Assembly (NCBI GenBank): GCA_021786265.1
Contig: JAJYNP010000103.1
Location: 16,559-80,558 of the forward strand
DNA from: Chloroflexota bacterium
GTDB taxonomy: Bacteria; Chloroflexota; Limnocylindria; Limnocylindrales; CSP1-4
Direction of reading: 5' to 3'
DNA length: 64,000 nt
Each line of letters opens with the position of its first letter. The first letter of the stretch is position 1. The position numbers and the translations under genes are program-made. This document shows positions 34,444 through 43,673 of this stretch, in pieces. The notes beneath the pieces are model-generated. The model searched no databases. It was not told the origin of the DNA and worked only from the letters and a program-made list of their open reading frames with translations.

Positions 34444-35314
34444 CGGGGTGCACATCCTCCGACGGGCTGATGGGCCGGCTCGCGTGTCGCCAAAGATACA
34501 CGGCGAAGAGGGCCAGGAGCGCGGTGATCGCGATCGCCGCGGGACCGCTGACGGCGGCCAGGAACGCGTCGCTCGCCTGGTGCAGGAGGCTGCTGAGCTG
34601 CGTCTGGCCTGGGAGCGTGAGGACTTCCGTTCCTGTGGCCGCCAGGACCAGCACGAGCACGCCCATGGCCAGGAATAAGACCCCGCCAACGAGGTTCGTG
34701 CTGTGGATGCTCCGCTCACGACCGGCGATGCGCAGATGCAGCGTCGTCCCGCGCACGAGCCGGCTGCGGGCCCAGCCGAAACGGTCGCCGGCCAGGGCGA
34801 GCAGGAAGAGCGGGAAGACCATGCCAAAAACGTAGGCGAGCGAGACGGCGAGCGCTCCTGGGAAGGAGTTCGTCAGCGCCGTCAGGGTCAGCACGCCGAT
34901 GAGCACGGGCGCGCAGCAGGAGCTCGCCGCGCCCGAGAAGAGCCCGAGGGCGAAGATCGAGGCGCCCTGGTGGGCCGCGAACGTCGGCGCCCGACCAAAC
35001 GGCAGCTCGATCCCGCGGCCGCGCAGGGTCAACACGCCGAGTGCGATGAGGAAGAGCCCGCCCGCGCCGAAGAGCAGCGGATGGTAACTGGTGAACAGCT
35101 GGCCAAGGGCGGCCAGCCCGAGGGCGATGGGCAGGATCACGACGGCGATACCGGCCGCGAAGAGGAACGTCATCCGCACGAGGGCGCGGATGGTCGTAAA
35201 GGCGGCCGCGAAGTAGGCGGGCAGGAGCACGGTCACGCAGCAGGGCGCAAGGAGCGCCAGCACACCGCCCACGAAGCCGCTCAGGATCGATGAGCCGACG
35301 AGCAGCTCGTTCAC
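34430..35314 (-). CDS. ccdA: CcdA/DsbD-like transmembrane thiol transporter
   Basis: The 294-residue protein has about seven membrane helices, with paired cysteines in LLAPCCVTVLLPAYF (residues ~22-36) and SSCCAPVLIG, the CcdA redox pair plus an extra neighbour in each. CcdA passes electrons from cytoplasmic thioredoxin to outward-facing redoxins. It overlaps the thioredoxin-fold gene before it (ATGA) and the redoxin gene after it, giving a three-gene relay. The doubled cysteines resemble CcdA-like proteins linked to mercury or copper genes. Confidence 0.85.
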   Translation of the reverse strand: MNELLVGSSILSGFVGGVLALLAPCCVTVLLPAYFAAAFTTIRALVRMTFLFAAGIAVVILPIALGLAALGQLFTSYHPLLFGAGGLFLIALGVLTLRGRGIELPFGRAPTFAAHQGASIFALGLFSGAASSCCAPVLIGVLTLTALTNSFPGALAVSLAYVFGMVFPLFLLALAGDRFGWARSRLVRGTTLHLRIAGRERSIHSTNLVGGVLFLAMGVLVLVLAATGTEVLTLPGQTQLSSLLHQASDAFLAAVSGPAAIAITALLALFAVYLWRHASRPISPSEDVHPDEPA

Positions 35315-35607
35315 GGCCTGGTCTCGGCTCGATCGCCCAGGGCGGCTCGCAGGTCGGCCTCGTCGATCCGCTCGATGCCGATGACACGGTCGTCGAGCAC
35401 GATGATCGGGAAGCGCATGATCCCTCGCTGCACCGACAGGGCGATGCCACGGGGCGAGTCGGCGGGCACCATCGCACTCGTCACCTCTGGATAGTCGGGC
35501 CGGAGGCGCGCCCAGAGTGCCTCGAAGGCCACGCAGTCGCTGCAGCCCTCTGTGACGACGTATTCGAGGCGTGGCAGTGGCACCGTCGCCGAGCCAGGAT
35601 CCGTCAC
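35311..35607 (-). CDS. Small thioredoxin-fold protein (CxxC)
   Basis: The 98-residue protein, from GTG 35607, reads LEYVVTEGCSDCVAFEALWA, the N-terminal CxxC of a thioredoxin/glutaredoxin fold, and has a cis-Pro segment MRFPIIVLDDRVIGIERI. It has no signal peptide, so it is probably the cytoplasmic partner for the CcdA-like protein. A CTACTAC/GTAGTAG inverted repeat lies about 45 bases upstream. Confidence 0.75.
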   Translation of the reverse strand: MTDPGSATVPLPRLEYVVTEGCSDCVAFEALWARLRPDYPEVTSAMVPADSPRGIALSVQRGIMRFPIIVLDDRVIGIERIDEADLRAALGDRAETRP

Positions 35608-35650
35608 CTGTCGTTGACTCCTATCGATGGGCCCATGCGCCGTGTGGGGC

Positions 35651-35674
35651 CTACTACGATGGCGAGTGTAGTAG
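35651..35674. promoter_or_regulatory. BlaI/CopY-like operator between thioredoxin and ccm genes
   Basis: CTACTAC-N10-GTAGTAG is a perfect 7-bp-arm inverted repeat between the divergent redox genes and the ccm operon. A -10-like TACGAT overlaps the left arm on the plus strand. Confidence 0.6.
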
Positions 35675-35827
35675 ATACGTCCTTTCCGTGTGGGGGCAGC
35701 AGCACCCGCCTGCGGTGTCCGCCGCCGTCGAGGCTGCCGGGAGCCCCACGGTCATCGACGGCCGATGCGCTAGTCCGACGCGTCTGTCGTAGACTGCGCC
35801 CGTCGTCCCCACGTGCCTGTTCGTGTC

Positions 35828-36537
35828 ATGTCCGCCCCGCTCGCACCGCTGACCAACCCCCCTCGCCGCGCAGCCCGATCGCACTCCAAGCGGTCGGGAT
35901 CACCAAGGTCTATGGCCAGACGGTGGCGCTCTGGCGGGCCGATCTTGCCGCCCGGTCCGGAGAGCTGATCGCACTCCATGGGCCCAACGCGTCGGGCAAG
36001 AGCACGTTCCTGCGCATCGTCGCCGGGCTAAGCGCGCCGAGCGCCGGGCAGGTCATGTGGACCAGAGCTGCCGGCGCACCTGCCCCTCGGATCGCTTATG
36101 TCGGCCACGCCGGTCACCTCTACGCGGCGCTCAGCCCGCTCGAGAACGTCGCCCTCACCGCCCGCCTGGCTCGGCGACCGCTGAGCGATGGGTTGGAGCT
36201 CCTCGCGCGCCTGGGCGTCGCTGAGGTTTCGGCCACGCCCTGCGGCGAGCTCTCCGCGGGCGCCCAGCGCCGCGTGGCGCTCGCGCGCGCCCTCGTCGCC
36301 GATCCCGACGTGGTCCTCTGCGACGAGCCCTTCGCCTCGCTCGACGTGGCGGCCGCCGAGGCGACCGCCACGGTGCTCACCGAGCTGCGGCAGAGCGGCC
36401 GGCTCGTCCTCTACGCCAGCCACGATGAGGCCCGGACGCGGCGGCTGGCCACTCGGTATGTCCAGCTCGCCGGAGGTCGGGTCGTCTCCGATCGGCTGCT
36501 CGAGCCCGCCGATGCCGCGACGGTGGCCGGCGCATGA
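35828..36537 (+). CDS. ccmA: CcmA, heme exporter ATP-binding subunit; frameshift near its start
   Basis: The ABC ATPase core reads LQAVGITKVYGQTVALWRAD, Walker A GPNASGKST, signature GELSAGAQRRVALARAL and Walker B VVLCDEP. It has no in-frame ATG or GTG. The best start, ATG 35828 (MSAPLAPLTNPP), is in another frame and joins perfectly if the C6 run at 35857-35862 had seven Cs. CcmA powers CcmB/CcmC during heme delivery for cytochrome c maturation. The frame overlaps ccmB by ATGA. Confidence 0.85.
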
Positions 36538-37211
36538 ACGTCCTCGGCGATGCGCTCGCCCTGGCCCTCGCCGGACTGCGCATCGAGCTGCGTACGCGCG
36601 CGGCGCTGGCTGCTGCGGCCACGCTCGGAGGCGCCGCGCTCTTCCTGATGGCTCTGGCTATCGGTCCGGACCCGGCACGCCTGGCGGCGTTGGGGCCGAG
36701 TGTCGTCTGGGTGGCGCTCGCCTTCGCGGCGATCGCGATCAGCGACCGGCTCGACAGCGTCGATCGAGTCGACGACGCGTTCGCCGGGCTCTGGCTCGCG
36801 GCGCAGGATCGGCGGGCGCTGTACGTGGGCAAGCTCCTGGCGCTCGGCACGGTGCTCGTGGGCATCGAAGGCGTGCTGTGGACGCTCGCGGTCGTGCTCT
36901 TCGAGGTGCCGCTTGGGCCGGCGCTCGCGGCACTCGTGCCCCTCGCCCTGGCGGTGGCGCTCGCGGTCGCGGCCGTGTGTGTGCTGGCTCAGGCCCTCGT
37001 CGGCACGACGACCCACCGCGCGCTCCTGCTGCCCGTGGTCGTCTTGCCGCTCCTCCTGCCGACCCTGCTCACCGCGAGCGGCGCGGCGGGCGCGGTGCTC
37101 GCCGGAAGCTCGACCGACGCGCTGGCCCCGCTCGGGCTGCTCGCGATCCAGGCCGCGCTCTACCTCGGACTGGGGCTCCTCGTCTACGAAGCAGCGGCGG
37201 CGCCCGAATGA
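36534..37211 (+). CDS. ccmB: CcmB, heme exporter membrane subunit
   Basis: The 225-residue protein has six predicted membrane helices. Typical CcmB landmarks are an N-terminal amphipathic stretch (LALALAGLRIELRTRAAL), a cytoplasmic loop with DDAFAGLWLAAQDRRALYVG and LLLPVVVLPLLLPTLLTASG. It partners CcmA as the ABC complex that frees holo-CcmE. Coupled by ATGA at both ends. Confidence 0.88.
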   Translation: MNVLGDALALALAGLRIELRTRAALAAAATLGGAALFLMALAIGPDPARLAALGPSVVWVALAFAAIAISDRLDSVDRVDDAFAGLWLAAQDRRALYVGKLLALGTVLVGIEGVLWTLAVVLFEVPLGPALAALVPLALAVALAVAAVCVLAQALVGTTTHRALLLPVVVLPLLLPTLLTASGAAGAVLAGSSTDALAPLGLLAIQAALYLGLGLLVYEAAAAPE

Positions 37212-37897
37212 GCCGGGCACGTCGGCTCCTCACGCTGCGCCCGCCGGCCTGGTTCGCCTGGGGCGCGGTCGCGGTCACGCTCGCGATCGGGCTCTTCGGC
37301 GCGCCGCCCGACCGCACGATGGGCGATGTCTTTCGCATCATCTACATCCACGTCCCGATCATCTGGCTCGGCTTTCTCGCCTTCTTCGTGACCATGGTGG
37401 CGAGCGCGCTCTATCTCCGGCGTGCCGACCTTCGCTTCGACCGGGTCGCGGCGGCGAGCGCCGAGATCGGCCTGCTCTTCACGGGCCTCACGATCGTCAC
37501 CGGCTCGATCTGGGGCAAGGCGACCTGGGGCGTCTGGTGGACGTTCGACCCGCGCCTGACGACGACCGCGATCCTCTTCGTGATCTACCTCGGCTACGTG
37601 CTCCTGCGCGCGTCGCTCGTCGAGCGCGTGCGCCGGGCGCGAATCAGCGCCGTCCTCGGCATCGTCGGCTTCGCGGACGTCCCGATCGTCCACTTTTCGG
37701 TGCTCTGGTGGAGCGGCCTGCATCAGGCGCCGAGCGTGCTCCGTCCGGGCGACCCGACGATCGATGACCGGTTCCTCTGGGTGCTCATCGCCAACGTGCT
37801 CGCGTTCACCCTCCTCTACGTCTGGCTGCTCCATCGGCGGGTCGCCCTCGAGGCGACGCGCGATGCGGCGGAGCGACTCCTCGAGGGCGTGGCGTGA
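37208..37897 (+). CDS. ccmC: CcmC, heme-handling protein of cytochrome c maturation
   Basis: The 229-residue protein has six helices, the tryptophan-rich WGxxWW signature ([20 protein letters not shown]), and two conserved heme-contact histidines in [10 protein letters not shown] and [13 protein letters not shown]. CcmC loads heme onto CcmE. It starts at ATG 37208 overlapping the ccmB stop and ends overlapping the ccmD start (GTGA). Confidence 0.92.
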   Translation: MSRARRLLTLRPPAWFAWGAVAVTLAIGLFGAPPDRTMGDVFRIIYIHVPIIWLGFLAFFVTMVASALYLRRADLRFDRVAAASAEIGLLFTGLTIVTGSIWGKATWGVWWTFDPRLTTTAILFVIYLGYVLLRASLVERVRRARISAVLGIVGFADVPIVHFSVLWWSGLHQAPSVLRPGDPTIDDRFLWVLIANVLAFTLLYVWLLHRRVALEATRDAAERLLEGVA

Positions 37898-38100
37898 CGG
37901 ACGTCGCCTTCATCGCCGCCGCCTACGGCGCGGGCGCACTCGGGCTCGTCGGCTACGCGGTCAGCCTGCTTCGGCGGGAGCGGAGCGCGCGCACCCGCCA
38001 GGCCGCGCTCGAGCGGGCGCGCGCCCGCGTCGCAGGGCCGATTGGCCCGGGCGACGCCCGCCTCCCCGAGGATGGCCGGCTCGCCGCGCCCGAGCGATGA
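37894..38100 (+). CDS. ccmD: CcmD-like small membrane protein
   Basis: The 68-residue protein has one helix (FIAAAYGAGALGLVGYAVSL) followed by a highly basic segment (RRERSARTRQAALERARAR), the layout of CcmD. CcmD stabilises the CcmABC-CcmE complex. It begins at GTG 37894 and is coupled to ccmC and ccmE by overlaps. The identification rests on size, topology and position. Confidence 0.8.
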   Translation: MTDVAFIAAAYGAGALGLVGYAVSLLRRERSARTRQAALERARARVAGPIGPGDARLPEDGRLAAPER

Positions 38101-38546
38101 TCCGCCGTCGCCCGCGTCCGATCACGCTCATCGGCCTCGCCCTCGTCACGGCGGCCCTGGCGGCCCTGGTCGCGATCGCGCTCACGAGCGCCATCGAGTA
38201 CGACGTGACCCCGACCCAGCTCGCCGCCCACCGGCGCGACGGGACCGTCCGCCTCGCCGGGATCGTCGTGCCGAAGTCCGAGCGCTGGGACGCCGCGACC
38301 AAGACGCTGTCGTTCGCCCTCACCGACGGAACGACGACGGTCGCGGTGAGCTCGACCAGCCTGCCCACGGACCTCTTCCGTGACGGGGTGGCCGTGGTCG
38401 TGGCGGGACACGCCGGCGGTCCGGGGCGGTTCATCGCGACCGAGGTGCTCGTCAAGCACTCGTCGGTTTACGCGCCCCTCGCTCCCGGCCAGACGATCCC
38501 GCCGGGGGTCGTCGAGCAGCTCCAGGCGGGCGGAGGCAGTCCGTGA
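38097..38546 (+). CDS. ccmE: CcmE, heme chaperone
   Basis: The 149-residue protein has one N-terminal helix (about 8-28), an OB-fold domain and the heme-attaching motif LVKHSSVY with its histidine; the canonical motif is LAKHDENY. CcmE carries covalently bound heme to the CcmF/CcmH ligase. ATG 38097 overlaps the ccmD stop. The Tyr after His is kept. Confidence 0.9.
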   Translation: MIRRRPRPITLIGLALVTAALAALVAIALTSAIEYDVTPTQLAAHRRDGTVRLAGIVVPKSERWDAATKTLSFALTDGTTTVAVSSTSLPTDLFRDGVAVVVAGHAGGPGRFIATEVLVKHSSVYAPLAPGQTIPPGVVEQLQAGGGSP

Positions 38547-40510
38547 TGGGGCTCGCAGGCCTGACCGCGAGCGTGATCGGTCTCGGCGCGGCGCTCCTCG
38601 GGTGTGCCTACGCGATCCGGGCCGCCCGGGGCGGCCCGCTCGCGCCGGCGGTGACGATGGTCCGGGTCGCCTTCGGGGCCCTGCTCGTCGCGGGGCTCGT
38701 CATGGAGGCGGCGCTCGTGAGCCACGACTTCAGCGTGGCCTACGTGGCCGAGGTCGGGAGCCGCGAGACGCCGCTGCTTTACACGGTCGCGTCGCTCTGG
38801 GGGGCCCTCGCTGGCTCCATCCTCTTCTGGGCCATCCTGCTCGCCGGCGTGACCGCGCTCCTCACCTGGCGCACGTCGGAGGCGGACCGCTCCTTGCTTC
38901 CGGTGAGCCTCGCCGTGCTCGCGGGGCTGCTCAGCTTCTTCGCCTTCATCGTGGCCTGGCCCGGCAGCCCCTGGGGCCAGATCGATCCGGTACCCGCCGA
39001 CGGCCCCGGGCCGAACCCGCTGCTCCAGAACCACCCGCTCGTGGCTGCGCACCCGCCGCTGCTTTACCTGGGCTTCGTGGGCCTCGCGGTGCCCTTCGCC
39101 CTCACGGTCGCGGCGCTCTGGCAGGGTCGGCTCGACGGGGCCTGGTTGCGGGCCGCCCGGCGCTGGACGCTGGGGCCCTGGATCGCGCTCTCGCTCGCGC
39201 TCATCGCTGGGGCCTGGTGGTCGTACGCGGTGCTCGGCTGGGGCGGCTACTGGGGCTGGGATCCGGTCGAGAACGTGGCGCTCCTGCCGTGGCTCACGGC
39301 GACCGCGTTCCTCCACTCGGCGATGATCCAGGAGCGCCGCGGCCTGCTCGCGGGCTGGAACGTCGTGCTCGTCGTCGCGTCGTTCGCCCTCACCCTGCTG
39401 GCCACGCTCGTCACCCGCAGCGGCATCCTCACGTCGGTCCACGCCTTCACCGAGTCGGCCATCGGCCCGCTCTTCCTGGCCTTGCTCGCGATCGTGCTGA
39501 TGGGCTCGATCGCGCTCGTCGTGCTGCGCGTCCCGGCGGGCGAGCCGACCGATCGTCTCGGCGCGCGCTCGGCGGCGTTCCTCCTGAACAACCTGCTGTT
39601 CGTCGCGGTCGCCGGGAGCGTGCTGCTGGGCACGCTGTTCCCGCTGTTGGCCGAAGCGGTGGGCGCAGGCCAGCTCAGCGTCGGGGCGCCGTACTTCGAG
39701 CGGGTCGTGGGCCCCCTCGCGCTTGCCCTGATCGTGCTCGCGGGCATCGGGCCGACGCTGCCCTGGGGTCGCTGGGATGCGAGGGCCCGGCGCCGGCTGC
39801 TGCCCGGAGCCGGTGCGGCCGCGCTCGCAGGGGTCGCGCTCCTGGTGCTCGGCGGACCGCCCGAGGCGATCGCGGGTGTGGCGGCGGGGAGCTTCGCGCT
39901 CGTCGAGACCGGATGGTCGATCGCGCGGCGGGCGAGGGGCCTGCGCGCGACGAGCGTTGCCGGAGGGCTGCCCGCCCGCCTGGGGGCCCGGCGCCGCGCA
40001 TTGGGTGGGCTCGTCGTCCATGCCGGGGTCGCCCTGATCGCTCTCGCCATCGTGGCCGCCGGGGTGGGCCGGCGCGAGGTGACCGTCACCCTGCGTCCCG
40101 GTGCTTCGGCGATATTGGGCTCCTATGCGATCACGTACCTCGGGAGCGATCAGGAGACCGCCGCGGGACGGACGCGCATCGTCGCGAAGGCCCGCGCCGC
40201 TGGGCCTGGCGGTCCGGCCGCGCTGGCACCGAGCCTCAACCTCTTCCCCACCGCGAGCGAAGCCATCCCGAGCCCGGCCGTCGATAGCAGCCTGACGGGC
40301 GACCTCTACGTCACCCTCGCGAACCTCGACCCGGCCACGGACGCGGCGACGTTCCAACTGAGCCTCCATCCCTTCATCGGCTGGCTGTGGGCTGGCGGCG
40401 GGGTGGTGGCGATCGGCGGACTGCTGGCCTTCTGGCCCGAACGGCGCCGGCAGGCCGGCGCGGCCAGCGCCGGCCACCCGGTGGCTCGTCCGGCCCTCGC
40501 CGATGACTGA
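38543..40510 (+). CDS. ccmF: CcmF, cytochrome c heme ligase core
   Basis: The 655-residue polytopic protein carries the WWD-type motif WGGYWGWDPVENVALLPWL and conserved histidines in HPPLLYLG and TSVHAFTES. CcmF accepts heme from CcmE and attaches it to apocytochrome CxxCH sites. It overlaps ccmE and ccmG. The C-terminal outer loop (about 495-610) is Ala/Pro-rich. The long minus-strand frame opposite it is a by-product of GC-biased codons. Confidence 0.93.
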   Translation: MMGLAGLTASVIGLGAALLGCAYAIRAARGGPLAPAVTMVRVAFGALLVAGLVMEAALVSHDFSVAYVAEVGSRETPLLYTVASLWGALAGSILFWAILLAGVTALLTWRTSEADRSLLPVSLAVLAGLLSFFAFIVAWPGSPWGQIDPVPADGPGPNPLLQNHPLVAAHPPLLYLGFVGLAVPFALTVAALWQGRLDGAWLRAARRWTLGPWIALSLALIAGAWWSYAVLGWGGYWGWDPVENVALLPWLTATAFLHSAMIQERRGLLAGWNVVLVVASFALTLLATLVTRSGILTSVHAFTESAIGPLFLALLAIVLMGSIALVVLRVPAGEPTDRLGARSAAFLLNNLLFVAVAGSVLLGTLFPLLAEAVGAGQLSVGAPYFERVVGPLALALIVLAGIGPTLPWGRWDARARRRLLPGAGAAALAGVALLVLGGPPEAIAGVAAGSFALVETGWSIARRARGLRATSVAGGLPARLGARRRALGGLVVHAGVALIALAIVAAGVGRREVTVTLRPGASAILGSYAITYLGSDQETAAGRTRIVAKARAAGPGGPAALAPSLNLFPTASEAIPSPAVDSSLTGDLYVTLANLDPATDAATFQLSLHPFIGWLWAGGGVVAIGGLLAFWPERRRQAGAASAGHPVARPALADD

Positions 40511-41060
40511 GCCCGGCAACGCCCGGCCGCGTCTGGGGCGGCGCCGTGCGTTCCTGCTCATTGCGCTCGTCGGCGGCGCGACGGTGCTGCTCGGCACACT
40601 CGCGGTCGGGTTCACCCGTGATCCGGGCATCGTCGCCTCGCCGCTCGTGGGCAAGCCCGCGCCGTCGTTCTCGCTCGCCACCCTCGACGGCGGTCACGTC
40701 TCGCTGGCCGAGCTCCGCGGCCGCCCGGTCCTCCTCAACTTCTGGGCGTCGTGGTGCGTGCCCTGCCGCGACGAGGCGCCGCTGCTGCAAGCGGCGTCGG
40801 TCGACTACGCAGGGCGTGGACTCGTCGTGCTCGGCGTCATCTACGAGGACAGTGCCGAGAACGCCCGCGCCTTCATGCGCCAGTACGGGCAGACCTACGC
40901 CGGCCTCCTCGATCCTGACGGGCGCACGGCACTCGACTACGGCGTCTTCGGCATCCCGGAGACCTACTTCATCGACCGCGCGGGGCGGATCGCGTCGAAG
41001 CAGACCGGCCAGCTCGACCCTTCGAGCCTGACCCGCCAGATCGAGGCGATCGCGCCGTGA
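40503..41060 (+). CDS. ccmG: CcmG/DsbE thiol-disulfide protein
   Basis: The 185-residue protein has one N-terminal helix (about 12-35) and a thioredoxin domain with ASWCVPCRDEAP (CxxC) and a GIPETYFIDRAGRI cis-Pro region. CcmG reduces the apocytochrome or CcmH cysteines before heme ligation. It overlaps ccmF by eight bases and ccmH by GTGA. Confidence 0.92.
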   Translation: MTEPGNARPRLGRRRAFLLIALVGGATVLLGTLAVGFTRDPGIVASPLVGKPAPSFSLATLDGGHVSLAELRGRPVLLNFWASWCVPCRDEAPLLQAASVDYAGRGLVVLGVIYEDSAENARAFMRQYGQTYAGLLDPDGRTALDYGVFGIPETYFIDRAGRIASKQTGQLDPSSLTRQIEAIAP

Positions 41061-42133
41061 CCGCGCGTCCCCTGGAGCGCCGCACTGCGCGTCGGGTCCA
41101 CGCCGCCCGCTCCGATGCCCTCCTCGCGGGGTTGCTGGCGCTCGTTGTCGGAGCCGCTCTCGCGGCCGCGCTCGGGCCCCACGCGACGAGCCTCGACGCC
41201 CGGGCCGCGCACCTCGAAGCGGAGTTGCGCTGTCCGGTCTGCCAGGGCGTGTCGATCGCCGACTCTCCCGCGCAGATGGCCCAAGAGATGCGGGCGCTGG
41301 TGCGCGACCAGCTCGCGGCCGGGGCCAGCGACGACGAGGTTTTGTCGTTCTTCGTGGCCCGCTACGGACGCTGGATCCTGCTCACACCCTCGCCGAGCGG
41401 TTTCGAGCTCGGGCTCTGGCTGGCGCCCGGCGCCATCGTGGTGGCGGGCGCCCTGTGCCTCGTGCTGCTGCGTCGCCAGGCGGCGATCGCCCCTGACGGT
41501 GCCGCCGGGAGGCGGGTCGCCACCAGGGGTGTCGCCGTGAGCAGCCCGATCCGCGCTGCCCCCGCATGGCTCCGCCTGGGTGTGGCCGCGCTGCTCGTGG
41601 CCGCGGTCGCCGCACCGCTCGCGCTTGCTGTGGGGCCCCGGCTGCCCGGCCAGCAGATCACCGGCCAGCCGGCCGGCCCTCAGCCGGCTCTCTCGATCGC
41701 GGACCTCGAGGCCGCCGTGCGTGCCCGGCCCTCGGACGTGTCGACGCTCGCCGCGCTGGGCGACGCGTACCTGGGTGCGGGTCGCACGAGCGATGCGATC
41801 GGCGCCTTCGAGCGGGCCCTCAAGGTCGACCCGCAGAACGTGCCCTCGCTCCTTGGGCTTGGCACCATCCTCCTGGAGGCCGACCGTCCGTCCGCGGCGG
41901 GCCCGCTCTTCGACCGCGTGCTCGCGCTCGCACCCGATCAGCCCGACGCGCTCATCTTCCGCGCGCTCGCCCGAGTCGAGTCCGACGGTGAGCTGACGCC
42001 TGCTGCCCGGGCCGATCTGGAGCGCTTCCTTGCCGTGGCCCCAGGCGATCCCCGCCGGACCATGGCCGAGCAGCTCCTGGCAGGACCGAGCGCGAACCCG
42101 ACCACGAGCCCGAGCGCGAGTCCGAGTCCGTGA
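41057..42133 (+). CDS. ccmH: CcmH fused to a CcmI-like TPR domain
   Basis: The 358-residue protein has a first helix (about 20-40), a CcmH/CcmL domain with the redox motif LRCPVCQGVSIADS and ARYGRWILLTP, a second helix, a third helix near 175-195, then TPR repeats (about 215-335; LAALGDAYLGAGRTSDAIGA). The tail is Thr/Ser/Pro. E. coli CcmH is also a CcmH-CcmI fusion, so this is a known architecture. It holds the apocytochrome for ligation. Confidence 0.9.
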   Translation: MTARPLERRTARRVHAARSDALLAGLLALVVGAALAAALGPHATSLDARAAHLEAELRCPVCQGVSIADSPAQMAQEMRALVRDQLAAGASDDEVLSFFVARYGRWILLTPSPSGFELGLWLAPGAIVVAGALCLVLLRRQAAIAPDGAAGRRVATRGVAVSSPIRAAPAWLRLGVAALLVAAVAAPLALAVGPRLPGQQITGQPAGPQPALSIADLEAAVRARPSDVSTLAALGDAYLGAGRTSDAIGAFERALKVDPQNVPSLLGLGTILLEADRPSAAGPLFDRVLALAPDQPDALIFRALARVESDGELTPAARADLERFLAVAPGDPRRTMAEQLLAGPSANPTTSPSASPSP

Positions 42134-42804
42134 CCCTCGGCGTGGCCTTCATCGCGGGCCTGATCTCCTGTATCTCGCCCTGTGTCCTGCCGGTTCTTCC
42201 GGTCTTCACGGGCTATGTCGCGGGCGGCGCGAGGGGATCCGCAGGCACGGCCGTGTTGGGCGGCTCCACCTGGCGCGCGGCCGGTTTCCTGGCCGGTTTC
42301 CTGGGCGTGTTCGTGCTGCTCTGGGTCTCGCTCGGTGTGGTCGGCTTCGCTCTTTTCCAGACCGTCCCCGCCCTGCGCCAGGCCAGCGGCGCGCTCATCG
42401 TGGCTATGGGCCTGCTCACGATGAGCGGCCGTCATCCGCTCGCGCGTCTCGGCGGGATGGCCCCGTGGCTCGGCGGTGGCGGCCCGGTGCTGCTGGGGGC
42501 CGGGGTCGCCGTCGGGTGGACGCCGTGCATCGGGCCGACACTTGGGGCGATCCTGACGCTCGCGGCGGCGGCGCCCACGGTGGGCGTCGGGTCACTGCTG
42601 CTGGTCGCGTACGCGCTCGGGCTCGGCGTGCCGTTCGTGGCGCTCGCGCTCGGCTTTCGTCGATTCCGTCGGCTTTCGAGCTGGCTCGGTGCGCACGCCC
42701 GGGGCGTCGAGATCGTCACCGGGGCCTGGATTGTCGTCGTCGGGGTGCTCGTCTACAGCGGCACGTTCGCGCGGCTGGCGGGCCTCTTCCGCTGGGGCTA
42801 CTGA
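42130..42804 (+). CDS. ccdA: CcdA, cytochrome c biogenesis thiol transporter
   Basis: The 224-residue protein has six helices, with redox cysteines in ISPCVLPVLPVFTGY and VGWTPCIGPTLGAIL, the classic CcdA pair. It supplies electrons to CcmG across the membrane. It begins at GTG 42130 overlapping ccmH and is the last gene of the ccm operon before the operator at 42845. It is distinct from the divergent CcdA-like protein at 34430. Confidence 0.92.
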   Translation: MTLGVAFIAGLISCISPCVLPVLPVFTGYVAGGARGSAGTAVLGGSTWRAAGFLAGFLGVFVLLWVSLGVVGFALFQTVPALRQASGALIVAMGLLTMSGRHPLARLGGMAPWLGGGGPVLLGAGVAVGWTPCIGPTLGAILTLAAAAPTVGVGSLLLVAYALGLGVPFVALALGFRRFRRLSSWLGAHARGVEIVTGAWIVVVGVLVYSGTFARLAGLFRWGY

Positions 42805-42844
42805 TCTCCACGACGCTCGTCGCGCCATTGGGCGGGGTGGGCCA

Positions 42845-42866
42845 TACTACGACAGCCAATGTAGTT
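42845..42866. promoter_or_regulatory. BlaI/CopY-like operator upstream of the TlpA-like gene
   Basis: TACTAC-N10-GTAGTT sits 12 bases before the start codon at 42878. The spacing matches the site at 35651. Confidence 0.5.
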
Positions 42867-42877
42867 GTCGGGTGGCG

Positions 42878-43603
42878 ATGAGCGACGCGCATCCAAGCAC
42901 ACCGGAAACCGCATCTGTACCTCGTCACCAGGTCCCGCGCATCGGGCCGTTCACGATCCGCCAGCTCGGGTTGCTCAACGCGGGCCTTGTCGCGGTGGCG
43001 GTCCTCGGGCTGCTCGCCCTGCGCCCGCTCGCGCCGCCGGCCGGCGAGCCGATCTACACCCTGAAGAACGGCGCGGACCTGCTGCGGATCGCCGCGCAGG
43101 GCCAGGGGCCGGCGGTTGGAGCGGAGGCACCCGAGCTGACGCCGGCGAACACCGCGCCGCTGCGCGACCTCGCCGGAGGGCCGGTCACCCTCGCGGCGCT
43201 CCGGGGCCGGCCCGTCTGGATCGTCTACTGGACCACCTGGTGCCCGGCCTGCCAGCGCGAGGCGCCAGCCATCGAGGCGACCTGGAAGGCGCGGCAGGCC
43301 GAGGGCCTGGTCATCATCGCGATCGATCTGCAGGAGCCGGCCTCCGTGGTAGCGGCCTACGCGAGGAAGCATGGCCTCACCTACCCGATCGTACTGGACC
43401 CGGATGGGGTGACGGTTTCGACCTATGGCGTCTTCGGCCTGCCGACCCACTACTTCATCGACCGGGCTGGCGTGATCGTCGATCGCAGCTTCGGGGAGCT
43501 CGATCGCGCGCAGATGGAGCAACGGGTCGCGACGATCCTCGGCCGGGTGGGCGGCGGGGCGCCGCGGGGGCAGACGCCGCAGGCGCCCGACGATGGCTGG
43601 TAG
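42878..43603 (+). CDS. tlpA: Membrane-anchored TlpA-like thiol-disulfide protein
   Basis: The 241-residue protein has one helix (about 28-52) and a TlpA/ResA-type redoxin domain with WTTWCPACQREAPAIEATW (CxxC) and FGLPTHYFIDRAGVI. It starts at ATG 42878 after GGGTGG. With its own operator-like site it is likely controlled with the copper genes rather than with ccm. It probably takes electrons from one of the CcdA-like proteins. Confidence 0.88.
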   Translation: MSDAHPSTPETASVPRHQVPRIGPFTIRQLGLLNAGLVAVAVLGLLALRPLAPPAGEPIYTLKNGADLLRIAAQGQGPAVGAEAPELTPANTAPLRDLAGGPVTLAALRGRPVWIVYWTTWCPACQREAPAIEATWKARQAEGLVIIAIDLQEPASVVAAYARKHGLTYPIVLDPDGVTVSTYGVFGLPTHYFIDRAGVIVDRSFGELDRAQMEQRVATILGRVGGGAPRGQTPQAPDDGW

Positions 43604-43632
43604 AAGAATCGGGCCCACCGAAAACACAAGAT

Positions 43633-43649
43633 GCGGGAGGTGCTCCCGC
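43633..43649. terminator. Compact hairpin GCGGGAG-GTG-CTCCCGC
   Basis: A perfect 7-bp stem with a 3-base loop lies 30 bases after the TlpA-like gene and 25 before the next start. No T tract follows, so it may be a weak terminator or an mRNA stabiliser. Confidence 0.4.
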
Positions 43650-43673
43650 GCGCAGCCAAAGGAGGGTCTTACC

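Noticed and set aside
38468..40681. Very long minus-strand open frame opposite ccmF
   Set aside because: It has the composition of an antisense frame in GC-rich DNA (Arg/Glu/His-rich, low complexity), while the plus strand encodes a textbook CcmF.
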